29,156 bases of DNA from a virus. A model generated the notes under the pieces. It had not been told where the DNA came from. It was given only the letters and a program-made list of their open reading frames with translations, and made no database searches. The stretch covers positions 1 through 29,156 of the IMG/VR virus record IMGVR_UViG_3300021373_001687. One strand, 5' to 3'. Below, one piece after another: positions 1 to 5,201 of this stretch (position 1 is the stretch's first letter; every line of letters begins with the position of its first letter). The position numbers were made by a program, and so were the translations under genes.

Positions 1-108
1 AACATAATAGTCTTTTCCTAATCTATAACCACCTACATACTTGGGTGTCTCAAAAAAAAGTTGTTCCATTTCTTTTTCAAAATCTACCTCTGAATCTATT
101 TTAATCAT
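1..108 (-). CDS. Partial hypothetical protein (N-terminal 36 residues)
   Basis: A reading frame opens with ATG at 108 and continues without a stop to the left edge of the window, so only the first 36 residues are visible. It begins MIKIDSEVDFEKEMEQLF and continues with a Tyr- and Gly-rich stretch. The ATG is preceded by an AAAGAGAG purine stretch that could act as a ribosome binding site. It lies in the same orientation as the rest of the left arm, 97 bp beyond the stop of the neighbouring 64-residue gene. No family is recognised, and its function cannot be inferred from this fragment. Confidence 0.55.
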   Translation of the reverse strand, partial: MIKIDSEVDFEKEMEQLFFETPKYVGGYRLGKDYYV

Positions 109-205
109 CTCTCTTTGGTGTTAAAGGTTTCGTAAGGTTATAGCCTTACTTTGTACAATCTATTGTCAGGTTTTAACCTTGTATTGCATATCACAATATA
201 CGATA

Positions 206-400
206 CTACATTCTAATTAATCTCAACCTTCTTTCGTACTTTCTGATAAGTAGTGCAGTGTTGGTTATCTGATTCTGTATTTCTTCTGTCCATCCAAATC
301 TACTTGCATAAATAGTTAAGTTTACTTGGTCAAGTAAGAGCGCATCTAAATACTTACTTATTTCCCTGATGTGTTTCTTCTTCCTAAACATCTCTATCAT
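206..400 (-). CDS. Small basic hypothetical protein (64 aa)
   Basis: This short protein is rich in Lys and Arg, with a charged N-terminus (MIEMFRKKKHIREISKYLDA) and an Arg-rich C-terminus. Predicted secondary structure by eye is mostly helical, with a central TIYASRFGWTEEIQNQIT segment. The basic character would fit nucleic-acid or membrane-surface contact, but no family is recognised. The start lies 12 bp from the 3' end of the tRNA-like gene on the same strand, so the two may share a transcript. An alternative start is Met4. Confidence 0.5.
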   Translation of the reverse strand: MIEMFRKKKHIREISKYLDALLLDQVNLTIYASRFGWTEEIQNQITNTALLIRKYERRLRLIRM

Positions 401-412
401 TTATTTAATTAG

Positions 413-511
413 TGGGTAGGCAAGGATTCGAACCTTTATAGACCTAATCTAACGTATGAGGCAAAACCAAAAACATAAAAACCCCTCCGACCTCCAAGGT
501 AGAACCTACCC
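413..511 (-). tRNA. Atypical tRNA-like gene, class II-like, identity unclear
   Basis: On the minus strand the 5' end GGGTAGG pairs perfectly over 7 bp with CCTACCC at the 3' end, followed by discriminator A. The T arm is canonical (AAAGG, loop TTCGAAT, CCTTG; one outer mismatch). A 13-nt TAGA-TTAGG-TCTA hairpin sits where the long variable arm of Leu, Ser or Tyr tRNAs would be. A D arm can be drawn (CTAC, GG-containing loop, GGAG; one mismatch). No normal 7-nt anticodon loop can be placed: the best stem, GAGG/CCTC, closes a T-rich 22-nt loop. The molecule is 99 nt, longer than usual, and CCA is not encoded. It may be a degenerate or unusual phage tRNA, or a tRNA-derived element such as an attachment site. 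The anticodon is not assigned. Confidence 0.5.
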
Positions 512-519
512 ATATAAGT

Positions 520-543
520 TAAAGAAGGGGAGCGATGCTCCCC
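520..543 (-). terminator. Hairpin terminator after the SSB-tail gene
   Basis: GGGGAGC at 527-533 pairs perfectly with GCTCCCC at 537-543 around the 3-nt loop GAT. Read on the minus strand it lies 30 bp past the stop of the 78-residue gene and is followed by a modest T-rich tail (CTTCTTTAACTT). It would end the leftward DNA-metabolism transcript, and it also sits just upstream of the tRNA-like gene. The stem is GC-rich in otherwise AT-rich DNA, which supports a real terminator. Confidence 0.7.
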
Positions 544-573
544 TACTGATAGTACAAATGAAAAATTCAATAA

Positions 574-810
574 TTAGAATGGCATATCGTCCGTAGCGTT
601 TACCGCTTGTGGCTTACGCTTCATCTCTCCTTGTAGCTGTACATACTTACCGCCATCTCGCTTGTCCTTCATCTCAAGGTTTACCCAACCTTTATCGTTC
701 TTGGCATTCTGTAATACTTCAAAGTCCTGCGGACCTAAAGCTACCTTTACGATTTGACCATACTGTGTGTTCACTACTGTTGTCTTTCCGACAAAAACCT
801 TCTCTGACAT
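574..810 (-). CDS. Small protein with SSB-like C-terminal tail (78 aa)
   Basis: The protein ends in DDMPF, which closely resembles the acidic tail of bacterial SSB (consensus near DDDIPF) that recruits replication and repair partners. The body (about residues 4-60) alternates hydrophobic and polar residues, as in a small beta barrel, with KVFVGKTTVVNTQYGQIVKVA and GGKYVQLQGEMKRKP segments. It is much shorter than standard SSB (about 110-180 aa). It closes an operon of recombination and DnaA-like genes and is followed by a hairpin terminator, so a ssDNA-binding or partner-recruiting role is plausible. The fold is inferred, not recognised as a named family. Confidence 0.6.
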   Translation of the reverse strand: MSEKVFVGKTTVVNTQYGQIVKVALGPQDFEVLQNAKNDKGWVNLEMKDKRDGGKYVQLQGEMKRKPQAVNATDDMPF

Positions 811-816
811 TTTAAT

Positions 817-1242
817 TTAATTTGAGGTTAATAAATCTACTATGTGTTCGTACTTAGCTTCTAGTGTCATATACTTATCGTATAGTGTATCTAGTTTACC
901 TTGCACATTTTCATTTGAAGACTCATAGTCTTCAACAAACTTCTTTGACCTGTTGTATGTATTCATATACTTTCGGTCAGCCATACGATTGTCGTGACTC
1001 TCGACAAAGGTATGCACACCTTTATGGTCTGTATTTATAATACGACCAATCTCTCTTAGCCCGTAACCATATTCACTCAAGATAGAACAAATAACCGAAC
1101 GAGCCAACACAACTTCTTTCATCTTAGAGTTAGACAATATCTTAGCTAACTCAATTCCTGACGTTGCAGAAACTGCACTGAGCACTACATTCTCTAATCT
1201 ACTAAATGATGTCTGTGATTGCATTGTATGGTTTAAACTCAT
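817..1242 (-). CDS. DnaA domain IV-like DNA-binding protein 2 (141 aa)
   Basis: Residues about 44-85 resemble the C-terminal helix-turn-helix domain of DnaA: a helix containing ARSVICSIL, then GLREIGRIIN, then TDHKGVHTFVES, which matches the pattern of the DnaA signature GRDHTTVLHACRK. No AAA+ ATPase domain is present. The C-terminal half (about 90-141) is charged and helical, possibly coiled coil. The chosen ATG (MSLNHTMQSQ) overlaps the end of the RecE-like gene by 41 bp. A start 18 bp further in (MQSQ) or 33 bp upstream (MLTSMKNY) cannot be excluded. It is a likely sequence-specific DNA binder, perhaps acting at the phage control region. That role is inference. Confidence 0.65.
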   Translation of the reverse strand: MSLNHTMQSQTSFSRLENVVLSAVSATSGIELAKILSNSKMKEVVLARSVICSILSEYGYGLREIGRIINTDHKGVHTFVESHDNRMADRKYMNTYNRSKKFVEDYESSNENVQGKLDTLYDKYMTLEAKYEHIVDLLTSN

Positions 1243-1960
1243 TTTCAAAAAATAATTTTTCATACTTGTTAGCACTGTGGTTTAACTCCCATTCTCCTTG
1301 AGAGATAAACTCATCGCTACACTCAAATATCCCTACTTCATAAGGGAACTCCTTTTCTATTACAAGGAAGTAAAACTTATCTAAGTTAAACAACCTCATA
1401 TACAAAGCGGCTTGTTGGTTGTACAGCATCCATCTTGCAGAGCGTTTGAACTCGTCTAGAGTTTTTGCTGTAGTCTTCAAATCTACGATATATCTTTCTA
1501 TACCATTATCCACTATTGCATCCGCTTTACCTTTAACAGGTATGTGTAATCCTGATTCCGTTACATAGGTAGAAACTGCAGGAACTTCTGCCTCCCAAGA
1601 GGAAGTCATCAGTTCTGCAACCTGTGGTACATTGGATAGCTTATCAGCCATACTGTGTACCAAGTCATAGTCTTTAGACGGAAGTACAATCTTATCGAAG
1701 TGTTCAGCTTTGAACTCTTTGTAATCGTTACCACGTCTAGTTCCTTCCCAACGTATAGATACTTCTTTACCTTCTAGGAACAAGGCGTGTAGTGCAGAAC
1801 CTACATCGAAGAACGATGTGCTAGGGTAAGACCACTTGCCTTGTCTCCATAGATGAAACTTAGTAGGTGATTGTCGTAGTAGTTTGAAGGAACTATTAGA
1901 CATATATGACTTGTCGGCATAGTATGCCTCATCATCCTTAAACAATTCTACGTCACTCAT
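1202..1960 (-). CDS. RecE-like PD-(D/E)XK exonuclease
   Basis: This looks like a phage recombination nuclease of the RecE/exonuclease VIII type (PDDEXK-like, DUF3799-related). Landmarks are FDVGSALHALFLEG at about 51-64 (the GxxxH motif of this family), E124 in the AEVP segment, the GKADAIVD motif (D147), YIVDLKTT with the D160-x-K162 pair, and QQAALY at about 182-187 as the trailing helix. The length of 252 residues suits the nuclease domain alone. Such enzymes resect dsDNA 5' to 3' to give ssDNA for the partner annealase, encoded two genes upstream. The start overlaps the stop of the preceding small gene by four bases (ATGA), indicating translational coupling. Confidence 0.85.
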   Translation of the reverse strand: MSDVELFKDDEAYYADKSYMSNSSFKLLRQSPTKFHLWRQGKWSYPSTSFFDVGSALHALFLEGKEVSIRWEGTRRGNDYKEFKAEHFDKIVLPSKDYDLVHSMADKLSNVPQVAELMTSSWEAEVPAVSTYVTESGLHIPVKGKADAIVDNGIERYIVDLKTTAKTLDEFKRSARWMLYNQQAALYMRLFNLDKFYFLVIEKEFPYEVGIFECSDEFISQGEWELNHSANKYEKLFFENEFKPYNAITDII

Positions 1961-2160
1961 TCTAACATTGATTCTAATTGGTAAATCATATTTGCTATGT
2001 CGTGTCTACTGAAAGACATCACATACACATCCTCTTCATCGTATAGTGTCTGCCATAGGTGAATCTTATCATCCACCTGTGGCTTCCAAAATTCTAGGTG
2101 AAAGCCCTTCTCATTTGTAATGACTAGGCGAACACCTTCTGTTGGGTCTGCTTCCTTCAT
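1957..2160 (-). CDS. Hypothetical protein between annealase and nuclease (67 aa)
   Basis: No family is recognised. The protein has an acidic N-terminus and a centre (KGFHLEFWKPQVDDKIHLWQ) that looks beta-rich, followed by an acidic DEEDVYVM stretch and a helical tail ending IYQLESMLE. Its ATG shares one base with the stop of the annealing-protein gene and its stop overlaps the start of the RecE-like gene by four bases. The three are therefore probably translated as a coupled unit. The position suggests an accessory or regulatory role in the recombination pair, but nothing in the sequence proves it. Confidence 0.7.
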   Translation of the reverse strand: MKEADPTEGVRLVITNEKGFHLEFWKPQVDDKIHLWQTLYDEEDVYVMSFSRHDIANMIYQLESMLE

Positions 2161-2693
2161 TAAGCTAGAATCTCTTTCTTAACATCCTCAGAAACTTGGT
2201 AATTGCCTAGCGCATTTTCTACTGCAGCACGATTACCATTCTTCACAGCTTGAATCATCTTACCTTTGATTTCGTCCGTAAGTTTCTTTGTGGTGGTAGC
2301 AGTAGCCTTCTCAGTCTTATTGTTAGGTGTGGCACTTTGCTTTGCGATAGCCATCGACACTTCGTTAGAACTTGCAATCGAAGTATCAATACCAATACCG
2401 AGATTAGCCAATGCACGACCCCAAGCACTTGTCTCACAGTTCTCCACATAGCTTGTCTTGTTTATAAAGCTACTCGACTTGTCCTCTTGTGCGAATCCTG
2501 TAGCTACAATGTACCCACTTTCATTTGCAATCGTAGCTTTCATTACACATTGATTGTCATCGAAGTGGATTACCTCAGTTGATATAGACCAACCATTGTA
2601 GTTACCACTCTCACGGAAATACTTAATACGCTCATTAACTTCAACGTACTGCTTCCCTTTAATTGTTGTTGTTTTGAATTGATGTCTGTTCAT
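2160..2693 (-). CDS. Rad52/Erf-like single-strand annealing protein
   Basis: The protein resembles the phage ssDNA annealing family with a YVEVNERIKYFR N-terminal segment (about 16-27), a beta region (SISTEVIHFDD, MKATIANESGYIVATGFAQE), and the diagnostic ENCETSAWGRALANLGIGI helix at about 84-102, followed by IASSNEV. Residues about 120-177 form a Lys/Thr-rich linker and a small helical tail, as is common in annealases. It would coat and anneal ssDNA made by the RecE-like nuclease encoded nearby. The ATG at 2693 has a purine-rich GATGAACG leader. Assignment to an exact annealase superfamily (Rad52-like versus Erf) is uncertain. Confidence 0.75.
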   Translation of the reverse strand: MNRHQFKTTTIKGKQYVEVNERIKYFRESGNYNGWSISTEVIHFDDNQCVMKATIANESGYIVATGFAQEDKSSSFINKTSYVENCETSAWGRALANLGIGIDTSIASSNEVSMAIAKQSATPNNKTEKATATTTKKLTDEIKGKMIQAVKNGNRAAVENALGNYQVSEDVKKEILA

Positions 2694-2742
2694 CGTTCAT
2701 CTTTTTTGGTTACTAAATCTAATATACGAAATGATTCCACCA

Positions 2743-3198
2743 CTAAGCCACCTCAGCAGTTGGAATTGTCCACACCTTATTAACAAGCTTCCTGACTTGT
2801 TCTTCTGTAAACATATCCATAGCTCTTACAGAACGGAGGTGTTTATGCAGGTCATCCATTATCTGAGACTTGTTACTGATGTGTATATGCATATCCAAAG
2901 AGTATTCTCTGAATAGCTCTACCACACCACTGAAGATATACTCTGTATCTCTATCTCCAATGTCTAGTAAATTCCTTGTTGACTTCACACCGTGAATAAT
3001 GGTAGCGTGGTTCTTGTCAAACACATACCCTATCTCTTGGTAGGTTACACCATACTGAGTCTTGAGTATATAGTAGAAAGCATTACGAGCTGTAACTATG
3101 GAACGCCTTCGTGTCTTACTCATAAGGTCAACGTGGTATATCTCGTTGTACTTGTTGATAAGTCCTTGAATCATTTCACTTGAAATACTGATGTTCAT
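2743..3198 (-). CDS. DnaA domain IV-like DNA-binding protein 1 (151 aa)
   Basis: Residues about 33-80 match the DnaA C-terminal DNA-binding domain: ARNAFYYILKTQYGVTYQEIGYVF and then DKNHATIIHGVKSTRNLL, aligning to the DnaA signature (GRDHTTVLHACRKI) with the conserved His64 and Thr66. There is no Walker motif or AAA+ domain. Residues 80-151 are a separate helical extension with IHISNKSQIMDDLHKHL. It opens the DNA-metabolism operon, downstream of the AT-rich region at about 3.2 kb. It may bind phage repeats or DnaA-box-like sites and act as an initiator, helicase-loader adaptor or regulator. The domain call is firm and the role is inferred. Confidence 0.8.
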   Translation of the reverse strand: MNISISSEMIQGLINKYNEIYHVDLMSKTRRRSIVTARNAFYYILKTQYGVTYQEIGYVFDKNHATIIHGVKSTRNLLDIGDRDTEYIFSGVVELFREYSLDMHIHISNKSQIMDDLHKHLRSVRAMDMFTEEQVRKLVNKVWTIPTAEVA

Positions 3199-3232
3199 AT
3201 TATAATATATTATAAGTTATACTATTATTATA
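3199..3232 (-). promoter_or_regulatory. AT-rich candidate promoter with TTATACTATTATTATAA motif
   Basis: Between the hairpin at 3233-3259 and the start of the first DnaA-like gene lies a purely AT-rich leader. It contains the 17-mer TTATACTATTATTATAA (3217-3233), found again exactly at 8574-8590 in the divergent control region, and the palindromic TATAATATATTATA just before the gene. The position, after a terminator and before an operon start, suggests a promoter or operator for the DNA-metabolism operon. No TAnnTTTG box is seen here, so the polymerase specificity is unclear. Confidence 0.45.
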
Positions 3233-3259
3233 AGAGTATTCCCCTAAAGGGAATACTCT
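3233..3259 (-). terminator. Perfect 11-bp hairpin terminator between early operons
   Basis: AGAGTATTCCC (3233-3243) pairs perfectly with GGGAATACTCT (3249-3259) around a 5-nt loop. On the minus strand it follows the stop of the 53-residue gene by 7 bp and ends in a T/A-rich tail (TATAATAATAG) rather than a pure T run. It would separate the long small-gene operon from the DNA-metabolism operon, and could work in both directions. Confidence 0.65.
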
Positions 3260-3265
3260 ATACTA

Positions 3266-3427
3266 TTATATTAATAAGGTGTTTACCCATTCACTATACT
3301 GATAATCATCATCGTAGAATCTATCAGTGTCATCTCCCTTTAATCCATATTGTTCTTCCATTCTTGGTTGAGTTGTTGGATTAGTAATTGTCTGTCCGTT
3401 ACCTTTTTCATTTGTTTTGTTTTCCAT
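3266..3427 (-). CDS. Small acidic hypothetical protein (53 aa)
   Basis: The N-terminus (MENKTNEKGNGQTITNPTT) is polar and probably disordered. It is followed by an acidic, aromatic segment with KGDDTDRF, YDDDYQYSEW and the ending VNTLLI. It begins 20 bp inside the end of the preceding 35-residue gene, in another frame, and ends seven bases before a strong hairpin terminator, consistent with the last gene of the small-gene operon. The family is not recognised. Its compactness and acidic charge are typical of small phage host-interaction proteins, but that is only analogy. Confidence 0.55.
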   Translation of the reverse strand: MENKTNEKGNGQTITNPTTQPRMEEQYGLKGDDTDRFYDDDYQYSEWVNTLLI

Positions 3428-3515
3428 CTATTATTAATTCTAAAACTTTAATCATTATACCTATGGTTACTATAGATACTACACCTTCAATCAGTAGCAA
3501 GAATACTCCTAGCAT
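3408..3515 (-). CDS. Tiny single-pass membrane peptide (35 aa)
   Basis: The ATG follows the stop of the 100-residue gene by one base, and the frame ends in TGA inside the start of the next gene. Almost the whole peptide is hydrophobic: MLGVFLLLIEGVVSIVTIGI continues to a short basic end (LIIDGKQNK). This gives one predicted transmembrane helix with a short charged C-terminus. Possible roles include a membrane-acting early protein or a holin-like or superinfection peptide. Nothing identifies it further. The tight packing between neighbours is the main evidence that it is translated. Confidence 0.5.
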   Translation of the reverse strand: MLGVFLLLIEGVVSIVTIGIMIKVLELIIDGKQNK

Positions 3516-3516
3516 T

Positions 3517-3819
3517 TTATATGTTTTCAAATTTCATATTCAACTTCTTCTTCAGTTCTCTGTTGTCCTCTCTCAGACTTGCACACGTTGCCTGTAATGC
3601 ACGATATAAGTCTCTAGCACCCTCTATCTTGTCTCGGTACATAAAACCGTCTCTAAGACGCTGTAAATGGATTGCCTCAAAATCGTGTACTAGGTTGACA
3701 ATCTCTACAATCTTATCAGACTCTAGGCATACATCCTTGAGTGCAAGAAGTTTCTGCTCGATTGCGATTAGCTGATGCACATCTGCAAGTGCTAATAGTT
3801 CATCTTCTTTCTTCATCAT
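3517..3819 (-). CDS. Helical, coiled-coil hypothetical protein (100 aa)
   Basis: The sequence is helix-forming throughout, with heptad-like leucines (DELLALADVHQLIAIEQKLL) and a charged C-terminal coil (ASLREDNRELKKKLNMKF). A central IHLQRLRDGFMYRDKIEGA segment may join two helices. It lacks recognisable catalytic motifs. The start (MMKKED) overlaps the stop of the 54-residue gene by one base. An oligomeric scaffold or partner-binding role is possible, but the family is not recognised. Confidence 0.65.
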   Translation of the reverse strand: MMKKEDELLALADVHQLIAIEQKLLALKDVCLESDKIVEIVNLVHDFEAIHLQRLRDGFMYRDKIEGARDLYRALQATCASLREDNRELKKKLNMKFENI

Positions 3820-3983
3820 TATCGTGTTATTACTCTCATTACTGCATCCTTTTTATGGTGAACCAACATACACTGTCTAGCTTCTGCTATATCCAAGAAG
3901 AGCTTTAAGTTTCTGCACTTCTCTCCTTCATTCATTGGGTCGTCTACATCACTATCCCAAGTTACTTCATATCTCCAAATCAT
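3819..3983 (-). CDS. Small hypothetical protein (54 aa)
   Basis: The frame starts MIWRYEVTWDSDVDDPMNEG and continues as an amphipathic helix with LKLFLDIAEARQCMLVHHKK. The pattern of a short beta strand, a loop with acidic residues and a long helix suggests a compact fold. The stop codon shares one base with the start of the next gene, and the preceding gene ends four bases upstream of its ATG. The family is not recognised. Confidence 0.6.
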   Translation of the reverse strand: MIWRYEVTWDSDVDDPMNEGEKCRNLKLFLDIAEARQCMLVHHKKDAVMRVITR

Positions 3984-3987
3984 AATA

Positions 3988-4218
3988 CTAATTATTAAAT
4001 AATACTTTGTTCTTCCAATCGTTTACATCTGTAGGAAATAAACTCTTACTTACATCCTCATACTTGTAGTGAGATATTACATCTAGCACTACTTCATCAG
4101 GTACATAGCTCCAAGCATACACTAGAGCAATGTCCTGTAAACTAACCTTACCATTAGTTCCGTTGCGTTTCCACTTGTTGAGTATCTTGATATACTCATT
4201 CACTGATTGTATATTCAT
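3988..4218 (-). CDS. Hypothetical protein (76 aa)
   Basis: The protein is helical, with an N-terminal amphipathic helix (NEYIKILNKWKRNG), then VSLQDIALVYAWSYVPDEVV and a C-terminal WKNKVLFNN. Its start overlaps the stop of the 37-residue gene by one base, so it is part of the same coupled run. No known domain is recognised. Aromatic and acidic residues in the second half could form a protein-binding surface, which is only a guess. Confidence 0.65.
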   Translation of the reverse strand: MNIQSVNEYIKILNKWKRNGTNGKVSLQDIALVYAWSYVPDEVVLDVISHYKYEDVSKSLFPTDVNDWKNKVLFNN

Positions 4219-4331
4219 TATTCTATTTCTAATAGTTCACACAACTTATCATAAGTATCTTGACCACAAGAACTCATTCTATCATAATCCCAACCTAAAT
4301 CTACGATTAGGTCTTTAACATCTGCTATCAT
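4218..4331 (-). CDS. Very small hypothetical protein (37 aa)
   Basis: The frame reads MIADVKDLIVDLGWDYDRMS and ends CELLEIE. Its ATG overlaps the stop of the 78-residue gene by four bases and its stop shares a base with the next ATG. That packing on both sides argues strongly that it is translated despite its size. The composition is acidic, with two cysteines in the second half (SSCGQD and LCELL). No family is recognised. Confidence 0.6.
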   Translation of the reverse strand: MIADVKDLIVDLGWDYDRMSSCGQDTYDKLCELLEIE

Positions 4332-4564
4332 TCTGCTTTTTGTTTTTGTTTATACTTGTCTCTATTTTCTTTCATCTTTTCGTACACCTTTAGATGTAGA
4401 AGAAACCACTCTGCACTACGCCTAGTGTGGAAGTAGAAATCTTTTGGATTCTCTTCATATATTTCCTCACTCACAAAATCCCAAGTGGACTCGACTATTT
4501 GTCCGTCCTCAATAGTGTAGTAGGTATCACCTTCATCGAAGGGATAGTAGTATTTACTTTCCAT
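4328..4564 (-). CDS. Acidic, Tyr-rich phage protein (78 aa)
   Basis: The N-terminal half has the pattern YYPFDEGDTYYTIEDGQIVE followed by STWDFVSEE, a beta-rich acidic module of a kind seen in many small phage proteins. The second half is an amphipathic, charged helix (EWFLLHLKVYEKMKENRDKY) ending in a Lys/Gln tail. It may mimic a nucleic-acid surface or bind a host protein, but no function is established from sequence. It starts four bases before the stop of the upstream 153-residue gene. Confidence 0.65.
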   Translation of the reverse strand: MESKYYYPFDEGDTYYTIEDGQIVESTWDFVSEEIYEENPKDFYFHTRRSAEWFLLHLKVYEKMKENRDKYKQKQKAE

Positions 4565-4568
4565 AGTT

Positions 4569-5030
4569 CTAGCTTAATCTTGTTATCAATTCATCCAATA
4601 CTTCTTGCACAATCTCATTCATATCCCACGTAGTATTTTCGGTGGTATCATCCTTAAGGTTTTCTAGCAATGGACTATTCTCTAGCTCTGCACATACTAG
4701 CTCCCTAATCTTATCGCTGTCTGTGAGATGGTCAATAGCTCTGTCCGTAGAACTTGATACATATTCATCTAGGTAACTATCTGCCCAATCTTGTATGATT
4801 TCCTGTAGCTCGTACTCATAGTCAGACATACTAATATCTAATAGCATATCTTTAACAGTATCTTCTACATCATACCTATCTACCTTCTCATCAATATTAT
4901 TTTTGTTCTCGTCAATCATAAAGTCTTGGTCTATAAGTTTAGACTCTAGCCTTTCTATTTCTAGCTCTAGCTGTACCATTCTTTGGTACACACCTAGCCA
5001 CTTCATAATGTTTACTTTAAGCTTTTTCAT
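4569..5030 (-). CDS. Acidic coiled-coil hypothetical protein (153 aa)
   Basis: After a basic start (MKKLKVNIMKWLGVYQRM) comes a heptad-rich coil (LELEIERLESKLIDQ, about 20-35) and a strongly acidic helical body with many Asp and Glu residues (DYEYELQEIIQDWADSYLDE). No catalytic motifs are seen. The marked negative charge is compatible with DNA mimicry or with a structural oligomer, and neither can be proven here. It overlaps the end of the preceding gene by 14 bp. A start at Met9 would nearly remove that overlap. Confidence 0.6.
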   Translation of the reverse strand: MKKLKVNIMKWLGVYQRMVQLELEIERLESKLIDQDFMIDENKNNIDEKVDRYDVEDTVKDMLLDISMSDYEYELQEIIQDWADSYLDEYVSSSTDRAIDHLTDSDKIRELVCAELENSPLLENLKDDTTENTTWDMNEIVQEVLDELITRLS

Positions 5031-5193
5031 AATAGTTGTTTTGTTTTAGTTCTATAATTATAAATACTTGTTCATATCTCTCCTTACTTATTAGCATATG
5101 TCTGTAAGTTTGAGCTTCTTGTATCGTACTGAATAGTACGTCTATGACTTTATAATTGCCATAGGGAGTAATTACTAATAGTTGATAGTTCAT
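5017..5193 (-). CDS. Small hypothetical protein (58 aa)
   Basis: The ATG giving MNYQLLVITPYGNYKVIDVL was chosen because it lies eight bases after the stop of the GP88-like gene and has an A-rich leader (ACACTAAAACTACAA). A longer frame upstream would overlap that gene by about 58 bp. The N-terminal half looks beta-rich and the second half helical (TIQEAQTYRHMLISKERY), ending in a Tyr/Lys tail. This resembles a ferredoxin-like alpha/beta mini-domain. The family is not recognised. Confidence 0.6.
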   Translation of the reverse strand: MNYQLLVITPYGNYKVIDVLFSTIQEAQTYRHMLISKERYEQVFIIIELKQNNYYEKA

Positions 5194-5201
5194 TTGTAGT
5201 T

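Noticed and set aside
132-149. GTAAGG / CCTTAC hairpin in the 109-205 intergenic gap
   Set aside because: It has only 6 bp and no strong T run on either strand. It could be a weak terminator but the support is too thin.
2250-2582. 110-codon plus-strand frame opposite the annealase gene
   Set aside because: It lies antisense to a well-supported gene, is rich in Cys and Ser, and has no recognisable domain.
2766-2774. TTGTCCACA, one mismatch from a DnaA box
   Set aside because: It is a single copy within a coding region. No cluster of DnaA boxes was seen in the window, so it is probably chance.
3388-3597. 69-codon plus-strand frame at 3.4 kb
   Set aside because: It opposes two small minus-strand genes that pack tightly with their neighbours. 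The plus-strand translation has no clear features.
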